A stretch of 64,000 bases of DNA. Origin: JACXTP01 sp963789555 (lineage in GTDB: Archaea; Thermoplasmatota; Thermoplasmata; Methanomassiliicoccales; UBA472). The stretch spans positions 23,722-87,721 of the forward strand of contig CAWBKY010000008.1 in NCBI GenBank assembly GCA_963789555.1, written 5' to 3'. The translations under genes and the position numbers were made by a program. The notes beneath the pieces are model-generated. The model had not been told where the DNA came from, made no database searches, and worked only from the letters and a program-made list of their open reading frames with translations. Position 1 is the first letter of the stretch. Every line of letters starts with the position of its first letter. This document shows, piece by piece, positions 56,656 to 64,000 of this stretch.

Positions 56656-58294
56656 ATGGTCGATGCCGCATATTTCTGGGTCGCCACCATCGTCTTCGTG
56701 GGCATCACCATATACCTGTCCTATCTGGGATACAAGAAGACCAAGGAGGGGGACTACTTCCTCCTCGCCGGGAGGAACGTCCATCCCGTCATCTTAGGAC
56801 TATCGTACGGTGCCACATTCATCAGCACCGCCGCCATCGTCGGCTTCGGCGGCGTGGCCGCGACCTTCGGCATGGGCATCATCTGGTTGGTGGTGCTCAA
56901 TGTCGGTGTCGGCGTCCTTCTCGCCTTCATCATCTTCGGGCACCGTGTGCGCAAGATCGGGTTGCGGCTCTCCGCGGTCACCTTCCCTGACCTCATGGGG
57001 AAGATCTACAAGTCGCCGTTCCTGCGCTACTCCATGGCCATCGTGATCTTGGTGGGGATGCCGCTCTACTCGGCGGCGGTCCTCATCGGAGGGGCGCGGT
57101 TCGTGGAGACCACCCTGGACGTGAACTTCGACTACGCCCTGATAGCGCTATGCCTCATCGTCGCGCTCTACGTGGCCTTCGGAGGCATGCTGGCGGTCAT
57201 GTACGCCGACGCCTTCCAGGCGCTGGTCATGATCATCGGCATGACCGCCATCCTGTTCATCACCTATGGGCTGTTGGGAGGGGTGGGGGATGCGAACTCC
57301 GCCCTCACCGACCTCGCCACCGACCCAGGCGTGCCATCGAGCCTGGCGGCTCAAGGGCATGACCGGCTGGACCAGCTTCCCCGAGCTGCTCTCGCAGAAC
57401 TGGTACTTCATGGTCACCACCATCATCATGGGCGTGGGCATAGGCGTGCTGGCGCAGCCCCAGCTGGTGGTGCGCTTCATGTGCGCCAAGGACTCCAAGC
57501 GCCTCAACCGCGCCATCCCGATCGGCGGCATATTCATCCTGCTCACCACCGGCGTGGCCTACACCGTGGGCGCACTGTCCAACGTGTACTTCTGGGAGGA
57601 GGAGGGGCAGCTGTCCCGACAGATCGCCGGCAACACCGACGCCATCATGCCCCTGTACATCAACAGCTCCATGCCCGACCTGGTCATCGTGTTCTTCATG
57701 CTCACCCTGCTGGCGGCGGCCATGTCCACGCTGAGCTCGTTGATGCACGCGCTGGCCTCGGCCGCCGGGACGGACCTTTACTGCGGGCTGAGCAAGTCCA
57801 AGCTCATGCCCACCAAGTACCGTTCCTGCGACGACAAGCAGACCTGCTCCCTGAAGGTGAACCGGATAGCTGTGGCGGCCATGATCGTCGTCACCTTGGT
57901 CGTGGCGTTCTACATGCCCAACGACATCATCGCCGTGGCCACCTCCATGTTCATGGGGCTGTGCGCCTCCGCGCTGCTGCCGCTGTTCGCCGCTGGCATA
58001 TTCATGAAGCGGCCCTCCGCGCTCGGCGCCAAGCTCAGCCTGATCGTCGGCACGGTGGTGTGGTTCCTCTGGGGCATGTTCGTCTACACCAAGTACTCGG
58101 TGGTGTTCAACGTCTGCGAGCCGTTGTTCGGCAAGATCACCCTGGGCCAGGAGCCTTGGATATGGATCGACCCGCTGTTCATCGCCATGCCCTTGGCCAT
58201 AATCGCGCTGGTCATCGGCATACTTGATCGACCCGGCCAGGAAGAAGGCGCCGGAGACGGCCCCGCGCGGCCTAGGTGCGAACGGACATGGTGA
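56656..58294 (+). CDS. Sodium:solute symporter (SSS), first copy
   Basis: Na+-coupled uptake transporter, about 545 residues and 12-13 membrane segments: FLLAGRNVHPVILGLSYGAT, STAAIVGFGGVAATFGMGII, VTFPDLMGKIYKSPFLRYSM, GGARFVETTLDVNFD, DPGVPSSLAAQG then MTGWTSFPELLSQN (one extra base near 57355 lies between), VLAQPQLVVRFM and NVYFWEEEGQLS. A second shift near 58220 affects only the tail. Starts one base after the small accessory gene and overlaps the next symporter. Substrate unknown; monocarboxylate or amino acid are typical. Confidence 0.92.
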
Positions 58295-59953
58295 ACACAG
58301 AGATATTCTGGGCCTGCACCATAGCCTATCTAGGGATAACCCTGGTACTGGCCTACGTCGCATACAAGAAGACCAAGATGGGGGAGGAGTTCCTCCTCGC
58401 CGGGAGGAACGTCCCCTCCTGGATCATCGGGCTGTCCTACGGGTCGACGTTCATCAGCACCTCGGCCATCGTGGGCTTCGGGGGCGTGGCCGGCGTCTAC
58501 GGCATGAGCATCATCTGGCTGACGGTGCTCTGCGTCGGCGTGGGCATCATGGTGGCCTTCCTGCTCTACGGTCACAGGATACGTCGCATCGGCCAGTCGC
58601 TGAGCGCGCTCACCTTCCCGGACTTCATAGGGAAGCGGTTCAACTCGCCCTTCCTGCAGTACTCGTCCGCACTGATCATCGTCATGGCGATGCCGCTCTA
58701 CGCGGCGGCGGTGCTCATCGGCGGGGCACGCTTCATCGAGACCACCCTGAACCTCGATTACGACACGGCTTTGCTGGGCTTCGCCATCATCACCGCCGTC
58801 TACGTCATATTCGGCGGACTGTTGGCGGTGCTCTACACCGACGCTTTCCAGGGCGGCATCATGATGTTCGGCCTGACCGCCATCCTGGTCATCACCTTCT
58901 ATATCCTTGGCGGCGTCAATGAGGCGAACAACGCCCTCACGAACCTGGCCACGGACCCAGGGGTGCCATCGAGCCTGGCGGCCCAAGGCATGACGGGCTG
59001 GACCAGCTTCCCCGAGCTCCTGTCGCAGAACTGGTGGTTCATGGTGACCACCATCATCATGGGCGTGGGCATCGGCGTGCTGGCGCAGCCCCAGCTGACC
59101 GTGCGCTTCATGACCGCCAAGAACAGGAAGGGCCTTGAACCGGGCGGTGCCGATCGGCGCCATCTTCATCTTCCTCTCCACCATGGTGGCCTTCACCGTG
59201 GGGGCGCTGTCCAACGTGTACTTCTGGGACGAGGAGGGCAAGCTGTCCATACAGGCGGCGGGGAACGTGGACAAGGTCATACCGCATGTACATCAACAGC
59301 GCCATGCCGGACACCATCATCGTGCTCTTCATGCTCACGCTGCTGGCGGCGGCGATGTCGACGTTGAGCGCGCTGTTCCACACCATGGGCTCGGCGGCCG
59401 GACATGACCTGTGGTGCTACATCTCGCCCTCCCGGCTGATGCCGAAGAGCATGCGCAAGGACGTGATCACCTGCTCGCTTAAGGCGAACCGCATCGGCAC
59501 CTTCATCATGATCGCCGCCTCCATCGCAGTGGCTTACATGCATGCCCAAGGACATCATCGCCATCGCGACGGCGATGTTCATGGGGCTGTGCGCGGTGGC
59601 GTTCCTGCCCATGCTGACCTACGGCATCTTCACCAAGAAGCCGTTCAGCCTGCCGGCGAAGCTCAGCCTGGTGGTCGGAGCGAGCGACTTGGTTCCTCTG
59701 GGCCATGTTCGTCTACGAGCGCTATGCCAAGGTCTTCGGGCTGTGCGAGTTGCTCTTCGGGGAGGTCACGCTGTTGCAGGACCCGTTCAAGTGGATCGAC
59801 CCGCTCTTCATCGGCATACCCTTGTCGGTGGCGGCCCTGATCATCGGCATCTTGATCGTCAGGCAGAGCAAGTCCCGGCAACGGTGGCATCCAGCTAATC
59901 CTTTCCTCCCTTTTTCTCTAATCGATGATAGGGTGACCTATGGCGATGGGTAA
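58288..59953 (+). CDS. Sodium:solute symporter (SSS), second copy
   Basis: Close paralogue of the preceding symporter. Shared blocks: FLLAGRNVPSWIIGLSYGST, STSAIVGFGGVAGVYGMSII, GGARFIETTLNLDYD, DPGVPSSLAAQGMTGWTSFP and VLAQPQLTVRFM. ATG at 58288 lies inside the end of the first gene. Four single extra bases split it (near 59135, 59285, 59545 and 59690). No accessory gene of its own. About 550 codons to the TAA at 59951. Together with the first copy it looks like a recent tandem duplication that has already diverged, perhaps to a second substrate. Convergent with the oxidoreductase operon. Confidence 0.9.
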
Positions 59954-59987
59954 ATGAAGAAGATGATGGGCCGACGTATTGGCGGAC

Positions 59988-60951
59988 CTAGAGCCCTTCC
60001 GTCTCCTCGCCCGCGAAGGCCAGCTCTTTGCCGTCCTTCGGCCTCTCCTCGGAGACCATGCCGGTGCTGTAGCGCTTGTCCCACCGCTTGCACAGCCAGC
60101 GCTGCAGGGTGTCGATGTCCTCCTTGGTCATGTGCTTGAAGCGGCCCTGCAGCTTGAGGTAGTTCTCCACCGGGAGCATCTCCTTCGGCCGGTAGGTGAC
60201 GGTGGTCTCGCCGTTCTCGATCTCGTACAGCGACCACATGCCCGTCTCGACCGCCAGACGGGCCAGTTCGTAGGTGACGGCCGGGTCGGTCTTCCAACCG
60301 GAGGTGCACGGCGTCATGATGTGCAGGAAACGGAAGCCGCGCATGGCCTTGGCCTTCTCCACCTTCCTGACGAAGTCGTTGGGGTGGGCGATGGACAGCG
60401 TGGCCGCGTAGGCGATGTCCTGTCCCGCCACGACGCACATCATGTCCTTCTTGAAGGAGCGCTTGCCCTGCGTCTTCGATGCCCACCGGGGTGGTGGTGG
60501 TCCAAGCGCCGAACGGGGTGGAACCGGAGCGCTGCGTGCCGGTGTTCATGTACGCTTCGTTGTCGACGCAGACATAGAGCACATCGTCGTTGCGCTCCGC
60601 CGCGCCGGCCAGCGCCTGCAGCCCGATGTCGAACGTGCCGCCGTCCCCGGCGATGCCGACCACATAGGTCTGCTTGCCCTGCTTGCGGAGACCGGCCGAT
60701 ATGCCGGAGATGACCGCCCCGGTGTTCTCGAAGGCGGAGTAGATGAACGGCACCTTGAAGGCCGATATCGGATAGGCGGCCGAGAACACCAGCAGGCATG
60801 AGGCCGGCGCGTACACCACGGTGTCCGGGCCCAGGATGCGCAGCACGTTGTTGACGGCGGTGGAAAGTCCGCAGCCGCCGCAGGCGCCGTGCCCGGAGCC
60901 GAGCTGGTCCTCCTGGGGCATGGTCTTGATGGTCATCGCCTTCTCGACCAT
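59988..60951 (-). CDS. 2-oxoacid:ferredoxin oxidoreductase, beta subunit
   Basis: Thiamin-pyrophosphate subunit, about 320 residues. Cys cluster ligands in GACGGCGLSTAVNNV, the TPP motif GDGGTFDIGLQALAGAAERN and NEAYMNTGTQRSGSTPFGAW, where GTQRSG and TPFGA are typical; then TTTTPVG. One insertion near 60465 splits it between KTQGKRSFKKD and MMCVVAGQDIAYAA. ATG at 60951 overlaps the alpha stop as TGATG; it stops with TAG at 59988. A fourth Cys (PCTSGW region) completes the [4Fe-4S] site. Substrate pyruvate or 2-ketoisovalerate. Confidence 0.9.
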
Positions 60952-62119
60952 CACATCTCCCCCCTCAGGCCGTGCCAGAAGCATTCCCTGCCCGCGCTCT
61001 CCTTCCTCATTATCTTCTCGAACATGCCTTTGAACGTGGCCACGGTCAGGTCCCTCCCGCCGATGCCGGCGATGTGGTTGGTGATCGGCATGCCCATGCC
61101 GTAACAGGAGCTGCGCACCTCGGTGAACACCGGGCCGAAGCCGTTCACGGCGATGGAGCGGTCGAAGACGCCCAAGGAGCTCACTCCCTGCAGCGCCTTC
61201 CTGAGCTGCTCGTGGGGGAAGGGCCGGATGTACTTGAGCTTGATCAGACCGACCTTCTTCCCCTCCTGGCGCAGCTCGTCCACCGCCACCCGGGCGGTGC
61301 TGGTGGCGGTGCCCAAGGTTATCAGCGCGATACTCCGCGTCCTCCATGCGGTACGGCTGTATCGAACCTCCATAGGATCGACCGAAGTGCTTGCCGAACA
61401 AGGCGTCCACCTCGTCCACCACCGCGCTGGTCTGCCGCATGAGATGGTCCAGCTGGTACCTCATCTCCATGGAGTGCGCCGGCGTGACCGCGATGTTGAT
61501 GAACTTCGGGTTCTGGGTGTCAAGGTAGTTCAACGGTCGGTAACGGGGCAGGAAGGCGTCCACCTCCGCCTGCTCCGGCAGGAGCACCTTCTCCACCGTG
61601 TGCGACAGCACGAAGGCGTCCAGGCACATCATCAACGGGAGCATGACGCGCTGGTCCTCGCACAGACCGGTACGCTTGCACGATGGTGTCGAACGCCTCC
61701 TGCGAGTCCTCCACATAGCACTGCATCCAGCCCGACTCGCGCTCCGGCATGGAGTCGTTGTACTCCGCCCAGATGCCCGAACCGGCCCCCAGGCTGCGGT
61801 TGACGTTGGCCATGACGATGGGCAGGCGCGTCTGCGGCGCCACGTAGAGCATCTCATGCATCAGCGCCAGGCCCTGGGAGGCGGTGGCGGTGAAGGTGCG
61901 GACGCCGGTGGCGGCGGCCCCGATGGCCATGGACATGGCGCTGTGCTCGCTGTCCGCCGGCATGAAGGTGGCGTCGCATTCGCCGTCGAAGACGAAGTCG
62001 GACAGCTTCTCGATGATCAGCGTCTGCGGCGTGATGGGATAGTTCGGGATGACGTCGACGTTGCACATCTTGACCGCGTAGGCGACGGCGTGGTCGCCGC
62101 TCAGCACCTTGACCTTCAT
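60951..62119 (-). CDS. 2-oxoacid:ferredoxin oxidoreductase, alpha subunit
   Basis: About 388 residues. VIPNYPITPQTLIIEKLSDF, DATFMPADSEHSAMSMAIGA, ATASQGLALMHEMLYVAPQT and GIWAEYNDSMPERESGWMQC are the pyruvate/2-ketoisovalerate-type alpha signature; the C-terminal domain continues MRQTSAVVDEVDALFGKHFG and IALITLGTATSTARVAVDEL. Extra bases near 61675 and near 61330 split it. ATG at 62119 overlaps the gamma-delta stop by four bases. Downstream of ilvE, so branched-chain 2-oxoacids are a likely substrate. Confidence 0.9.
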
Positions 62120-63015
62120 AGCTTTGCCCCCTTGGTCATCTCGATGGCCTTGGCCGGACAGATCGAGGCGCACATGCCGCATCCCTTGCAATAGTCATAG
62201 TTGATGCCGATGTGGTCATCGGCCTCCCTTTTTATGGCCGCGTCCGGGCAGATGAACCAGCAGCGGGCGCAGCGCACGCACTTGTCCCTGAGGTAGCGGG
62301 GCGTCTTCGTCCTCCAGGTGCCGGTGCGGGTCTGCCACGAGGAACCGGGACCGACCTCGATCTCGCCCCTCTTCTCATGATACAGGGCCACGCCCGGCGG
62401 CATCTCCTGCCAGGTGGGCAGCCACATCTTGCGCTTGGTGATGGGGCTTTGGGCCAGGCTCTCGCCCAGCGTCACCTTCTCATAGGCCATCTGGGCGGCC
62501 TGGGCGTTGATGCGCCCGGCCTCCTCGCCCAGGTGCTCGCCGAAGCGGCTGGCGATGGCCTCCTTGACGGCCTTGATGGAGACGAAGTCGTCCGCTCTCG
62601 CCATAGCTCCGAGTATGGCGGTGTTGACGATGGGCGCCTTGAGCATCTCCAGCGCGATGGAGGTGGCGTCCACGGTGGCGCAGCGCGCCTTGACGCCGAG
62701 GTCGATCTGGTCCGGGGACAGCTTGGAGTTGACCACGGCGCATCCGCCGGGCTTGAGCCCGTCGGCCACCGGCTCGATCTCGATGAGCGATTCCTCCATG
62801 ATCACCACCATGTCCGGCTGGTACACCTGGGTGCGCAAGGCGATCTTCTTGTCGTCGATGCGGGCGAAGGCCATGATGGGCGCCCCGCGCCGCTCCGCCC
62901 CGAAGAACGGGAAGGCGATGGCCTCCAGGCCCTCGTAGACCGCCGCCTCGGCGATGGTCTGCGCCGCCATGACCGCTCCCTGCCCGCCCCTGCCGTGGAA
63001 CCTTATCTCGTACAT
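62116..63015 (-). CDS. 2-oxoacid:ferredoxin oxidoreductase, fused gamma-delta subunit
   Basis: Intact 299-residue protein fusing two subunits that are usually separate. Gamma part (1-190): MYEIRFHGRGGQGAVMAAQT and GAERRGAPIMAFARIDDKKI. Delta part (200-299): GPGSSWQTRTGTWRTKTPRY then two ferredoxin clusters CVRCARCWFICPDAAI and CKGCGMCASICPAKAI. Electrons go from the beta subunit to these [4Fe-4S] clusters and on to ferredoxin. First of three oxidoreductase genes, 58 bp after ilvE. Confidence 0.93.
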   Translation of the reverse strand: MYEIRFHGRGGQGAVMAAQTIAEAAVYEGLEAIAFPFFGAERRGAPIMAFARIDDKKIALRTQVYQPDMVVIMEESLIEIEPVADGLKPGGCAVVNSKLSPDQIDLGVKARCATVDATSIALEMLKAPIVNTAILGAMARADDFVSIKAVKEAIASRFGEHLGEEAGRINAQAAQMAYEKVTLGESLAQSPITKRKMWLPTWQEMPPGVALYHEKRGEIEVGPGSSWQTRTGTWRTKTPRYLRDKCVRCARCWFICPDAAIKREADDHIGINYDYCKGCGMCASICPAKAIEMTKGAKL

Positions 63016-63073
63016 CTTGCCACCTCGGTCGATGATGCCCTATGCGCCCGATGTACCCTAGATGTACGAACGC

Positions 63074-64000
63074 TCACTTCCTCTCCACATAGTCCAGCCA
63101 GGCATCGTACTTGGGGTCGTTGCCGCGGGCCGCCTCGAAGAAGGTCTCCTGGATGTGCTTGGTGACCGGTCCGCGCTTGCCGTTGCCGATGGTCCTGCCG
63201 TCCAACAACGCGATGGGGGTGACCTCGGCCGCCGTGCCGGTCATGAAGAACTCGTCGGCGTTCCAGATCTCCGCCCTGGTGATCTCGCGCTCGATGAGCT
63301 GATAGCCCAGGTCCTGGGCGATGGTCTGCACCGAGTCCTTGGTGATGCCCTCCAGCACGCAGGAGGAGATGGGCGGGGTGATGAGCTTGCCCTTCTTGAC
63401 CATGAAGATGTTCTCGCCCGGGCCCTCGGCCACGGTGCCGTTGGAGTTCATCATCAGCCCCTCGTCCGCCCCGTGCATGTTCGACTCGATCTTGCACAGC
63501 ACCGAGTTGACGTAGTTGCCGGTGATCTTGGCCTGCAACGAGGTGCAGGCGTTGGTGGGCTTCTGCCAGGAGACGGTGATGACCTTGGCCCCCTTCTCCA
63601 TGTTCTCCTTGCCCAGGTAGGCGCCCATGTGAGCCAACGCCACAGCCACGTTGGTGGAGAAGCTGGCCGGGTTGAGGACGATCTTGTCCTCCTTGTTCTG
63701 GCCATAGTAGGCGATGGGGCGGATGTAGTCCATGCGGGGCGGGTTGACGCGCACGACCTCGCGCACCGCCTCGCACATCTCGTCCACCGAGTAAGGGCAT
63801 CTTCATGTTCAGGGCCTTCGCCGATTGCTCGAAGCGGACCATGTGGTCGCGGAGGCGGAACACCGCCTTCCCCTTGGGGGTCTGGTAGATGCGGATGCCC
63901 TCGAAGACGCCGGTGCCGTAGTGCAGGCCATGGGTCATGATGGGGACCATAGCGTGTTCCTTCTCGACCATCTTGCCATCCATCCAGACGTACTGTTTCT
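63074..64000 (-). CDS. ilvE: Branched-chain amino acid aminotransferase (5' partial)
   Basis: PLP class IV aminotransferase, interconverts Val, Leu, Ile and their 2-oxoacids. Runs off the window: the first visible residues are KQYVWMDGKMV, close to the usual N-terminus. Then THGLHYGTGVFEGIRIYQTP, phase shift near 63795, RPIAYYGQNK, the PLP-Lys site LQAKITGNYVNSVLCKIE, GTVAEGPGENIFMVKKGKLI and TGTAAEVTPIALLDGRTIGN. Same strand and 58 bp before the oxidoreductase, suggesting that it supplies branched-chain 2-oxoacids to it. Confidence 0.93.

Noticed and set aside
59938..61857. 639-codon minus-strand frame as a single fused oxidoreductase
   Set aside because: It is parts of alpha and beta subunits joined with nonsense stretches by frameshifts; true boundaries overlap as TGATG at 60951.
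1..64000. Programmed ribosomal frameshifting as an explanation for the split genes
   Set aside because: Too many genes, no shared slippery site or following structure, and shifts within essential genes; sequence error is far simpler.

Overview
The window is archaeal chromosome. It encodes aIF1A, a RIO1-type kinase, a Dim2/Pno1-like KH protein, Pus10, ribosomal protein L21e, RNA polymerase subunit F (Rpo4), a DUF655 protein and KsgA/Dim1. Many genes have archaeal TATA boxes about 25-30 nt before the inferred transcript start and Shine-Dalgarno sequences of the GGAGGTGATC type. The order L21e-rpoF-DUF655-ksgA is euryarchaeal; a Thermoplasmata-like lineage fits the gene content, but that is inference and no methanogenesis gene is present. 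Most of the sequence is GC-rich, but about 31.3-48.0 kb is a patchy, AT-rich accessory region ending at a tRNA-Glu gene.

Quality matters for every coordinate. About half of the long genes are split by single-base indels, mostly one extra base, and three genes carry in-frame stop codons (sulfatase UAG, flavodoxin UAG, sulfatase maturase UAA). Conserved protein resumes directly after each break, so I describe split genes as one CDS and state where the phase changes. These look like consensus errors of an unpolished assembly rather than biology, although the two UAGs deserve a check.

Layout. 0-5 kb: iron/B12-type ABC importer (permease plus ATPase), a PPK2 kinase, an MFS transporter and small unknowns. 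5-8 kb: a fasciclin-domain protein, an ABC exporter and a DUF3795 protein. 8.8-11.8 kb: an anaerobic sulfatase-maturating radical SAM enzyme beside its likely substrate, a Cys-type sulfatase. 12-17 kb: a DoxX-like protein, class II photolyase and an MMPL/RND exporter. 17.5-25.7 kb: membrane proteins, a short primase-small-subunit homologue with an unknown partner, and a flavodoxin. 25.9-29.3 kb: a roughly 1,140-residue surface protein with eleven FN3 repeats. 29.3-31.2 kb: acetolactate decarboxylase with a GldA-type dehydrogenase, a possible acetoin/2,3-butanediol module.

31.3-48 kb is the accessory region: an ATC-hydrolase-like protein, secreted trypsin-like protease, beta-propeller protein, arginase-family enzyme and a decayed second copy of it, a second FN3 surface protein, and a restriction-modification island (5-methylcytosine methyltransferase, candidate endonuclease, winged-helix regulator with repeated operator, Vsr). 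Four copies of one short repeat punctuate it. Its right edge has an integrase remnant running into the tRNA-Glu 3' end, next to a truncated gene. I read this as stacked integration and decay at the tRNA.

48-53 kb is the translation and ribosome-biogenesis block. 54-64 kb is a metabolic block: PaaK-type acyl/aryl-CoA ligase with an ACT protein, two tandem SSS symporters preceded by a 38-residue accessory protein, and on the opposite strand a complete 2-oxoacid:ferredoxin oxidoreductase (gamma-delta fusion, alpha, beta) downstream of a branched-chain aminotransferase. Together these suggest uptake and oxidative deamination/decarboxylation of amino acids to acyl-CoA.
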